Notes under the pieces: generated by a model
The model's input: the letters and a program-made list of their open reading frames with translations, nothing else
Told to the model about the DNA's origin: nothing
The model's database searches: none
Source of the DNA: Epithemia pelagica
Taxonomy: Eukaryota; Bacillariophyta; Bacillariophyceae; Surirellales; Surirellaceae
DNA: 64,000 nucleotides
Direction: 5' to 3'
Assembly: GCA_946965045.2 (NCBI GenBank)
Contig: OX337242.1
Span: 186,001 to 250,000, forward strand
Translations under genes and position numbers: made by a program
Part shown: in pieces, positions 1 to 9,925 of the stretch
Layout: every line of letters begins with the position of its first letter
Numbering within the stretch: the first letter of the stretch is position 1

Positions 1-1794
1 TTCGACGGAATAGTGCCGATGGGGCGAGGGTGTCGGAGTCGCACTGCGATGTCGTGGAGAAGCAGCCGGCGTCGTGGTACGGGACGAGGGTGGCACCACG
101 GATCGACCCCGCGAACGACGTCGGTTGTGTGGACGATCGACACTGTTGGACCGCGATCGAAGACGACGAGGAGGCGGACCCGGACGACGAACCGGACTGG
201 GACTAGCACGACGAGGAAGAGGAGAATGTGACTGGTTGATATTGTTGTGGATCGCTGCATTGCTTGTTGTTGTAGTGTGGGACGAACGAGATTGACTGGA
301 ACTCTTGCTCTCGTTGTTGTTGTTGTTGTTGCGGCGACGAGGGATCCCCAGACTGGTGGACCGCAGTGTCGATGGAGACGGAGAGGATCGTCCGGTCGTT
401 GTTGGTGGCGATGTCGCAGAAGAAGAAGAAGAAGATGATGATGAGAAAGAGGAAGAAGAAGGGGCAGCTTGTACACTATTACTGCGAGAATGATCCCGAG
501 TTGGTGGTAATGGTGGTGATGAGGCCTCCTTCTCCGAGAATTCCTGCGGCGTTTCCTTGTCGTTTGTCTCTCTGTGCGTTGGACGGTTCGAGGGAAAAAG
601 TTCGTCGTCGTCATAATTGTCTTCGGGAGGTTCCAAACACGCTAGAGATGCCGAAATCACTGCCGCCAGGGTGTTGGTGCTTGGATTGCTTGCCACAACG
701 GATAATGTCGAAGAAGAAGAAGAAGAAGAAGAAGAAGAAGAAGAAAAGGATGACGAGATGTCACTTGTTTGGTGAGCAGCCGGGACACTACTGCGAGAAT
801 GATCCCGAGTTGGGAGTGATGAGGCCTCCTTTTCCGAGAGCTTCTGCTGGGTTTCCTTGTCGTTTGTCTCTCTGTGCTTTTGACGGCTCGTGTTTCTGGG
901 AAAAGGTTGGTCGTCCTCAAAGTCGTTGTCGGGAGGTTCCAAACACGCTAGAGATGCCGAAATCACCGCCGCCAGGGTGCTTGTGGATGGCGTGTTGACC
1001 AGGACGGATCGTTTCTTGTTGTTGGTATTGTCCTCGTCGTCATCGTCGTCATCGGTAAATTGTTCCATGAGAATGGGTGGATGGACCGAGGCCCTCCGAG
1101 AATGGCTTTTTCCTCCTCGTTCCTTGTTTCCGCGGTGCTCGGATGGTCCAGCAGTGCTGGTCGTGTTGGTTGTACCGTGCTGGAGTGTCTTGTTGTAGTT
1201 TTTGTGGTTGCGTTCTTCCAGTACTGGTGGTGCTTCTTGTTTGGGTGGTGGTGGTGGTTCTTGTGTTTCTTTTTCATCTTGTTTTGGGTCTTGTTCCGTG
1301 TCAATTTCCACCACATAAAAGGGATCATCCTTCTTGTTGTTGTTGCCGTTGGCTGCTGGTGTAAATGGTTTGGCTGGCACACGAACGCTGTTGCTCCTAC
1401 TTCGGCTCCTACTGGTACGACGACCATGACGATCCAAGGAGGCGTTGCGGGTCGATCTTGTTCGAGACGGAGACGACGAAGCAGCAGAATGATGAGTGGT
1501 GGTTGCATGACTGCTGGCATCTTCTTTGCTGGTTCGAGAAGCTGTTTCCTCGTGGGGTTGCACACGGACGCTGCGACTGACACTGCGGCTGCTGGTACGA
1601 CGACCATGACGACGATCCAACGAGGGGTTGCGGCTCGGTCTCCCTCGAGAAGAAGAAGAAGCAGTAGAGTGGTTCGTGGTGGCATGGCTGCTGCCATCTT
1701 CTTTGCTCGTTCGAGACGCAGTTTCCTCGTAAGGCTGACTTTGTGGCAAAGAATACGAGTCTCGAACCATTGTGTTGGTAGTAAAAGGAGGCAT
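1..1794 (-). CDS. Disordered Ser/Arg-rich protein, partial (C-terminus beyond left edge)
   Basis: I read this frame directly from the reverse complement: 598 codons are open from ATG at 1794 to the first base of the window with no stop, so the 3' end lies outside. The N-terminal 140 residues contain two copies of a segment beginning EETASRTSKED and each ending in an SLDR-HGRRTS stretch. Further on, two copies of the block STNTLAAVISASLACLEPP are followed by acidic residues and a conserved RETNDKET stretch. The rest is Ser runs, an Asp run and Arg-Ser rich sequence (SRSRSNS, RRRSRGRS). The repeated TLAAVISASL block is the only part likely to be ordered. It is the first of seven same-strand genes of similar composition. 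No known domain is recognised; an RS-like or structural role cannot be told apart. Confidence 0.7.
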   Translation of the reverse strand, partial: MPPFTTNTMVRDSYSLPQSQPYEETASRTSKEDGSSHATTNHSTASSSSRGRPSRNPSLDRRHGRRTSSRSVSRSVRVQPHEETASRTSKEDASSHATTTHHSAASSSPSRTRSTRNASLDRHGRRTSRSRSRSNSVRVPAKPFTPAANGNNNKKDDPFYVVEIDTEQDPKQDEKETQEPPPPPKQEAPPVLEERNHKNYNKTLQHGTTNTTSTAGPSEHRGNKERGGKSHSRRASVHPPILMEQFTDDDDDDEDNTNNKKRSVLVNTPSTSTLAAVISASLACLEPPDNDFEDDQPFPRNTSRQKHRETNDKETQQKLSEKEASSLPTRDHSRSSVPAAHQTSDISSSFSSSSSSSSSSSSTLSVVASNPSTNTLAAVISASLACLEPPEDNYDDDELFPSNRPTHRETNDKETPQEFSEKEASSPPLPPTRDHSRSNSVQAAPSSSSFSSSSSSSSSATSPPTTTGRSSPSPSTLRSTSLGIPRRRNNNNNNESKSSSQSRSSHTTTTSNAAIHNNINQSHSPLPRRASPSPVRRPGPPPRRLRSRSNSVDRPHNRRRSRGRSVVPPSSRTTTPAASPRHRSATPTPSPHRHYSVE

Positions 1795-2816
1795 GCTTCT
1801 AGAGAGAGTGTGTGTGTGTATTGTTGTTCTGTCTCTTTTTCTCGAAGCGAAAGAAGAGTGTTTCTCCCCAGATATCTCAAAAATCTCTCTCTAGTAGAAA
1901 ATGAGGAGAGGATTGCAATCCATCAACCGCTGTCGTTCTTGTTGCTGTGCCTGTGTAGAGATTTATCCCTTGTTTTGTCGCCTTCGTTCTTGATGCCGTC
2001 TCGTGCAATCTCACCCCTGGCACTACAAAAGACAATGAATGAATGAATGAGGCAGTGGTGCCTTCTTGTTGTTGTGTGTGTGTGGGTGTCGTATTCGTAT
2101 GTGGTATAGTGGTACACCCCTAAATCTAACAATCCAAAAAACGAACCAAAGTGCCGCCGGAGGACACGGTAAGCGGTAAGAGACGAGTGAGTTGTTTGTA
2201 TTTGTAGTGTGTATGGCTACATTAGTATTTGAGAGTGTTTCTCATAATAGAGTTGTTGGTTTGAAACCAACGACGAGAACGAGACACTGCATCCGGGCTA
2301 GCAACAACTTGGAAAAATGTGGCGAGCAAACCTCGGTTCGATTTTTGGCACGCCGGTATTGCTTGGGTTCGAACAATACTTAGGTAGGCATGCACATGAG
2401 TCTTACCGATACATACGGGCGTGACGCATGCGTCGTTTGCGATGCACATGGTCACCAAATCCAATTATTTGAATGCCCTCCGAGCGGGCACAATGACCCG
2501 CCCAGGATTTGGACGAGTTGTGACTCGTACGCGCCAGACGACAGGACAATCTGACAAACCATGGCTGGTATGCCACAAACCACCGAATCTGGAACTCCAC
2601 ACAAATCCCTTATTATCGTAGCATGGATCCAAAACAAAGCCGTGGTGTTCCACGTTCCAACCGTGCCTATCTTCAGCTACCTACCCTAATCCGAAAGAAA
2701 AGAGAGGGAGTGGACAATCTCTCTCCCCTCTCGCTCTTGCCAGTTTGGATGGAGAGACTACAGTTTCGTGGTGACCAAATCATGCTACTACTCACGTTCT
2801 ATATGGACGCCTTGCA
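1795..2816. other. Intergenic, no gene seen
   Basis: About 1.0 kb between two minus-strand genes. It has short GT/CA runs near 1808-1820 and 2073-2090, and a CT-rich stretch that would be the 5' leader of the left gene. Only short uncharacteristic open frames occur, on both strands. No RNA gene is recognised. Confidence 0.6.
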
Positions 2817-4694
2817 CTACCGATCGTACAAGGCGGCATCGGCCAGGAGGGGCATGTTCCGAGACAATGACAAATCATCGACCGAATCCTCGGGCCAATG
2901 AGGCACGACATAGGGTTCCAAGGCATCCGTGCCTTGGGCGGCCAAATCAAAGACGGCTTGACCTAATCGATTGGCCCAAAACTGTCCGTCCATGGTCTCC
3001 TTATTGCTAATGGTGCTGCTGCTATTGTTGATGTTGTCGTGGACGGCACCATTCTCGGAGCAGCAGTCGGTCCAGACGGCCGAGTGTTTGTCGAGTTCGT
3101 CCCACAGCGCTTGGCCCGTTTGGGCAACCAGCTGCTTGGCGGCCATGGGTGTGAGTGTTGTCGTACTACCAGTGTGTGTCGCGACCCATGCCAAGGGTCT
3201 GGGCAAGCCCCATCCAGTGTCGGAGGAATATGCCGTTGCCATTGAGGAGGAAGTGGATGCATCTCCATTGTCCTGGTTGTCTTGTTTTCGGAGACAGTCT
3301 TCCAACCGGCGCCTTGGGAGAATCTCTTGTTGTGGTTGTTGTTGTTGTGTCTCTTTCTTTTCTTCAAACTCCCCGTGAGCTTGACCTACTGGTACATGTG
3401 GTCTAGGTTGTGGGTCCCCAATGACACGCACTGTAGAAAGAGGACGAGGAAGATGACACAGCTTGTCGGTATGGGAGACCGACACGACGGCCGCTTGGTG
3501 GGCATGGTTCAGGACGGTCGTACACAAGTGCTCGGCCGAATCCCATTCCCCAACCATGGCGGATTCCAAGTAATCCAACAGGGTCACGGTATCCTCCTGG
3601 ACCGTGGAATCCAGGTCCTTGTTTTCAGTATAACTGGTGTCACCCTCCGCCTCGTCGTATTCTCGATCCGATTCCAAAATGGGGTCCATGGTTCGATCGA
3701 TAAATCCATCCTGCCAGCTCTGTTCCTGCCATTGTCTATAATCGAGTCTTGTTGTCGTTGTCGTTGTTGGTGTGGTTCGAGGAGAAAAGCCATAGCGGGA
3801 GTTGTGTGTACAGGGGGGCACGGAACGTGGCCTGGTCTTGGACTCGCCCAAAGGTTCGGGCAGTGGCAATTTGTCTTGTTGTGGTTGTGTCTGAAATTTT
3901 TGCCGTGCACCGTCACCTCCGAACCTTGGTGGTGGTGATGGTTCTTTGTCCGTGGAAAGACACGAGATGGGAGAGTGTCGTGTTCCTGGAGTGCTGTCGG
4001 GGACAGAGTGTGGACCGTTCGGATCCACCACCATTCGTGGTGTTGGAGTGGTGATGAAATCCTTTGTACTCCCCATAACGTCGTGTTGCTGCCGCTGTGG
4101 TTGCTGCTGCTGCTGCTGCAGTGGCTTGTGTTTGTGTTTACGAGTGTTCTTGTTCTTGTGGTGCTGAAACAGCTTCCTTCCCCTGATCCACCGTCGTTGT
4201 TCTAGATTTTGCTCTCTTGTTTGGATGGGATGATTGATCAATTCCACCGAGGAGGGTCGAATTCGTACCAACAGCTGTTGGCTCCGTTCCTCCTGTTCGG
4301 GCTCCTCATGTTCCACCTCGGCATTTCCTCGACCATTATCATTACCCAGGTTCCTCAACGAGTCATCACCAATTCTTGCTCTACTGCTGCTTCTGCTGCT
4401 GCTGCTTCTCCATGGTGATGCTTGGACGGACTCGATCCGGTCCGAACGGTCCTCGTCGGAATCTTGGATTGAGGCGTTTGTCCAAGTACCACTTGTCCTC
4501 GTTGTCTTGTGGTTGTTCTTGCCTTGACTTGGACGTTCTCGTTTCTGGTTGGGGACCAACCATTGAGGCTGTTCGGGTCGTGGCCCCTGGATGGAACGAT
4601 GATTGTTCATGGAGGATCCTCCCTTGTCCACGACTTTTTGGGAGGAATTGGTCGTGGCCTGGGATGCCAATGTTGTCCGTCGATGGCGTATCAT
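2817..4694 (-). CDS. Disordered array protein with C-terminal helical block
   Basis: A 625-residue protein from the first ATG at 4694; the open frame extends 28 codons upstream but without an ATG. The N-terminal two thirds is hydrophilic and low-complexity, with Gln runs (around residues 215-230), Thr runs and many Arg/Ser/Pro. Ordered-looking parts lie in the last third: a segment LLDYLESAMVGEWDSAEHL, a segment with GQALWDELDKHSAVW, and near the end FWANRLGQAVFDLAAQG, which resembles block M2 of the neighbouring genes (FFDQALSES, FLGQAVTDAM). It ends ALYDR-stop. No enzyme motif, signal peptide or membrane helix is seen. It lies in the same orientation as its six array neighbours. Function unknown; membership in the family rests on composition, context and the short block. 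Confidence 0.75.
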   Translation of the reverse strand: MIRHRRTTLASQATTNSSQKVVDKGGSSMNNHRSIQGPRPEQPQWLVPNQKRERPSQGKNNHKTTRTSGTWTNASIQDSDEDRSDRIESVQASPWRSSSSRSSSRARIGDDSLRNLGNDNGRGNAEVEHEEPEQEERSQQLLVRIRPSSVELINHPIQTREQNLEQRRWIRGRKLFQHHKNKNTRKHKHKPLQQQQQQPQRQQHDVMGSTKDFITTPTPRMVVDPNGPHSVPDSTPGTRHSPISCLSTDKEPSPPPRFGGDGARQKFQTQPQQDKLPLPEPLGESKTRPRSVPPCTHNSRYGFSPRTTPTTTTTTRLDYRQWQEQSWQDGFIDRTMDPILESDREYDEAEGDTSYTENKDLDSTVQEDTVTLLDYLESAMVGEWDSAEHLCTTVLNHAHQAAVVSVSHTDKLCHLPRPLSTVRVIGDPQPRPHVPVGQAHGEFEEKKETQQQQPQQEILPRRRLEDCLRKQDNQDNGDASTSSSMATAYSSDTGWGLPRPLAWVATHTGSTTTLTPMAAKQLVAQTGQALWDELDKHSAVWTDCCSENGAVHDNINNSSSTISNKETMDGQFWANRLGQAVFDLAAQGTDALEPYVVPHWPEDSVDDLSLSRNMPLLADAALYDR

Positions 4695-5455
4695 GACAAT
4701 GGCAAGAGAACGAAGAACAGCCCCTGGAACGAGACGTTGCGTATCGTCAATGCACCGTGTCTTCCACGAGAAAAACACAACGCCCTCTCCCTATCTCCAA
4801 CTGTATATTAGTGAAAATGATGCAGAAACACACTTCGTCCTGCAGGATCGTCAATCGCTTCGGTTGCTGCACTCTCCTCGTCTCATTCGAAGTTTTCTGT
4901 CTCTCTCACGAAAACGTTGTGCGGAGCGAGAGAATGTTCCATCCATCCATGCTTTTGAAAACACAACATTGAGGGGCATAAAGGGAAGAGACATTCTGTA
5001 TGTGTGCAACAAGGTGCACCAAAGAGGTGGGCCTTCCTCTTGTTTAGAAAATGCCAAAGCTCAGTCCAATCCACACGTCTGCCTATAGAACTCAGGAGGT
5101 GCGCGGTGTTGCTCCTTGTCATGATCAACGGTTCATATTCTAGGAGTTGAAGCATCTTGGAGTCTATCGACCTTTTGCTATCCTTGCTATATCCTGGTTA
5201 AAAAGTTTGAAATAGAAATGTCGCGTGTAAGTCGCTGATAAAGGCTGTTGGTCGCCTTCTGATCCTATGGTGTCTACCCCATTCTGTCACATATCAAGGC
5301 CAACACCACTCGAAGCACAACGATCAAAAGACATATGCCGATGATCTGGCAACTAGATATTGTAATTTGAAGACTTCAGGAAACATTGAAAATCTTGATC
5401 TAAAGGTGTTTGTCGGACGTATACAGTGTGTGCATGTAGAAACGCCCGGTGGTTC
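4695..5455. other. Intergenic, no gene seen
   Basis: About 760 nt between same-strand array genes. Only short unrelated frames are open. No structural RNA or repeat is recognised. Confidence 0.55.
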
Positions 5456-7786
5456 TCAACCTTCCAAGTGTTTTTCCAACAGCGTAGGCTTCCTTGTCGG
5501 ACGGTTTCCTCCCTTCTTGGCAAGACCTTGTTCTCCCGAATGTTGTGTTTCAAACGACATAGTGTAGGGCATGGGGATTGCCCCCAACTGATTGGTGGCG
5601 GAGCGGGGAATATTGAGGAGGGTATAGGCCACTGCATCCGTTGCTTGGGCACTGTTAATATACACTTGACTGGCACCATTCCAAAGAGCTTCCGTGAAAG
5701 ACCATGAAGATGCCTTGCCGTCCTCCTGTTTGTCCAAGTTGCGGGCCGTCATGCTAGCGTCGGATGTCATATTGTGAATCGTTGTATTCACTATATTGGC
5801 CACGACGGATCCCGTCTCGGTCACATATTCCGCCACGACGGTTCCCGTGTCGCTCAAGGCTCGACCAAAAAAATTGGCCAAGTTGCGGGCCGTCATGCTA
5901 GCGTCGGATATCATATTGTGAATCGTTGTATTCACTTCATTGGCCACGACGGATCCCGTCTCGGTCACATATTCCGCCACGACGGTTCCCGTGTCGCTCA
6001 AGGCTCGACCAAAAAAATTGGCCAAGTTGCGGGCCGTCATGCTAGCGTCGGATGTCATATTGTGAATCGTTGTATTCACTTCATTGGCCACGACGGGTCC
6101 CGTCTCGGTCACATATTCCGCCACGACGGTTCCCGTGTCGCTCAAGGCTCGACCAAAAAAATTGGCCGTGATGGGTGAATCGTCGCTGTCGTCGACGCTG
6201 CTATCTTCATCAGGGTCATCACCATTATCGTCATAATAAGTATCCACCTCGTCGTCGTCTCCTCGATCCAACCAATCCTTATCCGGACGGTCGGCCTTCT
6301 TGGCTCCTCTTTGTTCAATCCTCAGTACCCGTCGACCGTAGCGTTGGGAATATCCAAGAGTGTCCTCTGTCGCATCCAGTATGTTACACAGCATTTGAGC
6401 AACTTCACCTTGAGGATGCTCCTGTTCCATCGTCCGTTCGGATCGTTTCGTGTCCAGGTAATTTCCTAAGGAGACGCGACTGGACTGCTGACTGGATTCG
6501 GCTGGTGGTGGTGGGGGAGATGCATCTTGAGGTTTAGTGCCTTGGGTTGCCGTTGCCTTTGCTGATTTGTGTTTGTGGAACAGACTGAATGGTCTTGTTG
6601 TCTTGTCGGGTGTACTGCTCGTCGGACCTTTTTTCTTGGTTACTACCATCTTGGATTGTCGTGCCTTATTGGGTACCTTGGATTCACTGTTCGGTCCTTT
6701 CTTATTTGTGGATGTTGAGTGCTTGGCCTTTATCGTACTGGATTCCTTGATTGGCCCATCCGTTGTGGTTGCCCTACTGGTCGGCTCTTTCTTCTTGGTC
6801 GTGGTGGTAGCCACAGTGGATTCGTTTGCCGTCGGTTCCTTGGTTTCCGTATTGGTCGGCTGCTCTTGAGGATTCTTGATGGTCGAAAGAAAGAAGGAGG
6901 GCCACATGCTGTTGTTGCGAGACAATGCCAGAGCTGAATCGGTCTTGTGCACAGTCGATTCGTTTGTCGTCGGTTCCTTGGTTTCCGTAATAGTCGGCTG
7001 CTCTTGAGGATTCTTGGTGGTTGTCGGAGAGTCCATCGGAGAAGCTGACTCGGGTTTGGAGTCGCTGCTCGTCGACGAAAGAATCATGGAGGACGACATG
7101 CTGTTGGTGCGAGACGGTGCCAGAGCTGGACTGGGCTTGTTGGTGGTCGCCACAGTGGATTCGTTTGTCGTCGGTTCCTTGGTTTCTGTAGTCGTTGGTT
7201 CTTGAGGATTCTTGGTGGTTGTCGGAGAGGCCATCAGAGAATCTGAATCTGGTTTGGAGTCGCTGTTGTTGTGAGACGGTGCCTGAGCTGGAGTGGGAAC
7301 GAACCGGTAGTCGACAAGTTCGACCGATTCTTCATGGCTTTCAATGTTGACTTCCGATGGAGCCTCTTGGGTCGCAGTTCGTTCCTCCTTGCTTGGTTGC
7401 TTCAATCGACTCGGTTCCTCTTCCTTTGCGGCAACAGACGAGTGCTGGACGCTTTCGTCCCGTTGTTCGTCTTGCAATGGTTGTTGTTGTCCTTGTTCTG
7501 TCAATAGTGTTGGAGTCTCTTGCAAGGTTTCTGGCGCAACTGTCGTTTGTTCAAGAGGCGTGGCAACTGCCGAGTTGCTGTCAACGGAGGAAGCAGGAGC
7601 CTTGTTGGAGGTCTGGACGACAAAACCTCGTTCGGAAGAAGAGGACGACGGATTCACCACCTTACTAGAAGTAGACGACTGCTCCACCCCCTCGGATTGT
7701 TTCATCGAGCCTTTTGAACTCCATGGCTTGTCGCGACGACTGGTCGATTTCCTCGAGTTTCTTGCCTTTCGCATATTGAAAACCAT
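5456..7786 (-). CDS. Disordered array protein with three near-identical 48-residue repeats
   Basis: A 776-residue protein from ATG at 7786; a longer frame upstream begins only at TTG. The N-terminus is basic (MVFNMRKARNSRKSTSRR). Residues about 180-330 carry three imperfect copies of a Thr/Glu/Pro-rich segment with TTTKNPQEQPT and ETKEPTTNESTV. An acidic Asp-rich tract comes near 505-535. Residues about 541-684 are three almost identical 48-residue units starting ANFFGRALSDTGTVVAEYV, each a form of block M2. The C-terminus has an SSWSFTEALWNGASQ segment like block M3 of the array. No catalytic motif, signal peptide or transmembrane segment is evident. The repeated unit is alternating hydrophobic and Thr/Val-rich, so the repeats may form a small ordered or self-associating region; that is inference. 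Confidence 0.8.
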   Translation of the reverse strand: MVFNMRKARNSRKSTSRRDKPWSSKGSMKQSEGVEQSSTSSKVVNPSSSSSERGFVVQTSNKAPASSVDSNSAVATPLEQTTVAPETLQETPTLLTEQGQQQPLQDEQRDESVQHSSVAAKEEEPSRLKQPSKEERTATQEAPSEVNIESHEESVELVDYRFVPTPAQAPSHNNSDSKPDSDSLMASPTTTKNPQEPTTTETKEPTTNESTVATTNKPSPALAPSRTNSMSSSMILSSTSSDSKPESASPMDSPTTTKNPQEQPTITETKEPTTNESTVHKTDSALALSRNNSMWPSFFLSTIKNPQEQPTNTETKEPTANESTVATTTTKKKEPTSRATTTDGPIKESSTIKAKHSTSTNKKGPNSESKVPNKARQSKMVVTKKKGPTSSTPDKTTRPFSLFHKHKSAKATATQGTKPQDASPPPPPAESSQQSSRVSLGNYLDTKRSERTMEQEHPQGEVAQMLCNILDATEDTLGYSQRYGRRVLRIEQRGAKKADRPDKDWLDRGDDDEVDTYYDDNGDDPDEDSSVDDSDDSPITANFFGRALSDTGTVVAEYVTETGPVVANEVNTTIHNMTSDASMTARNLANFFGRALSDTGTVVAEYVTETGSVVANEVNTTIHNMISDASMTARNLANFFGRALSDTGTVVAEYVTETGSVVANIVNTTIHNMTSDASMTARNLDKQEDGKASSWSFTEALWNGASQVYINSAQATDAVAYTLLNIPRSATNQLGAIPMPYTMSFETQHSGEQGLAKKGGNRPTRKPTLLEKHLEG
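5734..6165 (-). repeat. Three tandem 144-bp units inside a coding region
   Basis: The string CCAAGTTGCGGGCC begins at 5734, 5878 and 6022, exactly 144 nt apart, and a matching junction falls at 6166. Units differ at only a few bases (for example TATATT/TTCATT, GATCCC/GGGTCC, GATGTC/GATATC). The period is a multiple of three, so the frame is kept. Such near-identity suggests recent duplication or ongoing gene conversion. Confidence 0.95.
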
Positions 7787-8857
7787 GATTGATTCTTCGA
7801 AATCGCCCGAGTCCAAACCAAAGACACTGTGTCGTTCGTTGCGGGTTCACTATTTTGAAATGAACGGTAGAGGAACAGGACTGAGCACGATCAAAGGATG
7901 CTCTTGTTAAGCCGAAACCAAAACAAAGAAGAGTGCTTGTTGGTTGGGTTTTCAAGATTTGCGCGCCAAAAGACAATGCTTCTTTTGGGAGGGAACATTA
8001 TCCAGAAAGGGCGTGGAGGCCTTCATCCCACGTTCCGCACAACATGCGGATCAACGGTTCCTTGGTGCGCTCCAAGGGCCTCAATAGAAACAAGTTGCAC
8101 CTTGGATCCATTGTGCGGTACAAGATCGCGTGCCGGAATGCACCGTGGAGTGCACCGCTCCTTTTGGTTTCTAGCAGAAAGAATAGGTTTTTCGTGGTAC
8201 AGTCTTTTTTCAAGTGTAGGAACCAGAACCTACTACGCAGCGTTTGCACACTCCTGCAGAAAACGTTGTTCGTTTTTGTGCCATGTGTGTGACACACTGT
8301 CATAGTATAGTAGACGGTTCAACGCAGTTTTGGCGCACTCCTTGGAATGCCGGCGGTGCACGCCCATTTTAGACAAATGGCGATAGAGCATGTTTTGGAT
8401 TGCTGTGTGGTCGCCCCGCTCGCTGCGTCTGCCTTTCGTGGGATCATGCGGCTTAATGTACTTTATTTCGTATATTTAAGAATACACTACTCTACTAGGA
8501 GTTAAAGTATGTATTTGGCGATGGTTGATTGTGGTATCAGTCGCAGAGGATTCCGCTATTCTCTCATGAGATCATCTGCGAGCATGCCAACCCTATAAAG
8601 AGGCGTCTTGCCATTGCCACAAACTTAGAAACGCAAACACTTTTTATGGAAGGAGACGCGCCAGGTGCACCGTATGACAGAGCCAGTGACTGGCCTTTCT
8701 GCATGGACCCATAGTCCAAGCATTTCTCCTCCAAGACAAAGACCCTCTATACTCTAGTAAAGGGGAGAAATAATATTGAATACAGCTCCATTATTCATCA
8801 CTTTTACACTATACTAATGAGTAGGATATCCAACACTATGCCAATGAGAAAAGGACG
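7787..8857. other. Intergenic, no gene seen
   Basis: About 1.07 kb between array genes. Several short frames occur on both strands (the longest about 119-135 codons, 7898-8305), without low complexity or family features and overlapping each other in different frames. I do not call them genes. Confidence 0.5.
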
Positions 8858-9922
8858 TTACAACACAAGGGGAAAAGGCTCGCCACCATTTCCTTGCCGT
8901 TTCTTCTTCTTGTTTTTCACAGTAGGCACCATGAGTTCCTCCACGGCTAGTGCCGATTCCGAAAGAGCCTGGTCAAAGAACTCGGCATTGGGTGTAGTGG
9001 TATATTCGCTTACACTCCGACCTTCCAACTCTCCCACAAACTTGGTATAGCCCATCATTTCCGCCACGGTCAAAATGGCATCGTCAAAGACTCGAATGGG
9101 TGTATAAAACGATTGTTCCTTGTGGCTTTTTGGATCGGACCATTCCGTCAAGGCGGATGTAACCGAATTGCTACCAGTCGAGGAGGATGCTGACGACGAG
9201 GATTCGATGGAAAAGCGTTTGGGATATACCTCTTTCTCCACCTTCATGGTGTTGTTGTTTTCTTGAATGGTAACTGTTTTGTTCCCTGTTCTTTTGGATG
9301 GATGAAGAACGGATGGCGAGGATTCTTTTGGAGAAAGGTTGGTGGTCTTGGGGGAACGCGGTGGACTTATTGTCATGGCTTCCTCGTCGTCTTCGCTAGC
9401 TCTGGTAGTCTTGTCGACTGGACTCGTAGAGTTTGGAGATTTGATTCCATCCGGCGATTGGTCGCGAGATTTTCGTGCCGTGCTTTCCTTTGCAAGAACC
9501 TCTTGGGAATCCTGTGTTCCCGTGTTCGGACCAAGAATGGTTCCTCCTTCTTGTACTATCTTGTGTACCATACCATTGGTTTTGGTGGAGCTGGTCATCA
9601 ACGTCTTGTTACCCTTCGTTGGTGTAGTAGTCTTTTTCTCCGTCTTTGGAGAAGAGCTCTTGTTGGTGGCGCGTTTTTCCTCCTTCTTGGAGGAATTTGA
9701 CAGAGCAATGATCTCTTTGGTTTGGGGAACGACGCGACCCTTTTGTTCGTTTGATGGCACGGAACTACCACCCGACGACGACAATGTTTCTTCCGACTGG
9801 TTCGAACTCAACGATCCTCGTTTTCTACGGAACAGCGTTTCTCGAATGGACTTTTGTTTCATTTTCTTGGTAGCTTGTTTTGCTGGAGTGGCCGTCGTCG
9901 TCGTTGTCGGAGTAGGAGGCAC
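8858..9922 (-). CDS. Array protein, C-terminal half after an in-frame TAG
   Basis: This frame directly continues the upstream frame 9926-11113: the TAG at 9926-9928 is followed by GAG and then 354 open codons in the same phase. The first internal ATG is at 9862, giving 335 residues if translated alone. The sequence is Lys/Ser/Thr-rich (FRRKRGSLSSN, KKEEKRATNKSSS), then carries block M1 (DDAILTVAEMMGYTKF, about 9045-9095) and block M2 (NAEFFDQALSESALAVEEL, about 8930-8990). It ends in a basic tail (NKKKKRQGN). These are the clearest copies of the family blocks in the window. It is either the second half of a gene interrupted by a nonsense codon, a readthrough product, or a separate gene from ATG 9862. 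No enzyme motif is seen. Confidence 0.65.
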   Translation of the reverse strand: MPPTPTTTTTATPAKQATKKMKQKSIRETLFRRKRGSLSSNQSEETLSSSGGSSVPSNEQKGRVVPQTKEIIALSNSSKKEEKRATNKSSSPKTEKKTTTPTKGNKTLMTSSTKTNGMVHKIVQEGGTILGPNTGTQDSQEVLAKESTARKSRDQSPDGIKSPNSTSPVDKTTRASEDDEEAMTISPPRSPKTTNLSPKESSPSVLHPSKRTGNKTVTIQENNNTMKVEKEVYPKRFSIESSSSASSSTGSNSVTSALTEWSDPKSHKEQSFYTPIRVFDDAILTVAEMMGYTKFVGELEGRSVSEYTTTPNAEFFDQALSESALAVEELMVPTVKNKKKKRQGNGGEPFPLVL

Positions 9923-9925
9923 CTC

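Noticed and set aside
963-1880. 305-codon reverse-strand frame
   Set aside because: It is an alternate phase of the real reverse-strand gene at 1-1794; its composition (Leu runs from CTT/CTC repeats) is a shadow of the Ser-rich frame.
5734-6165. CRISPR-like array
   Set aside because: The repeats are 144-bp coding units in tandem with no spacers.
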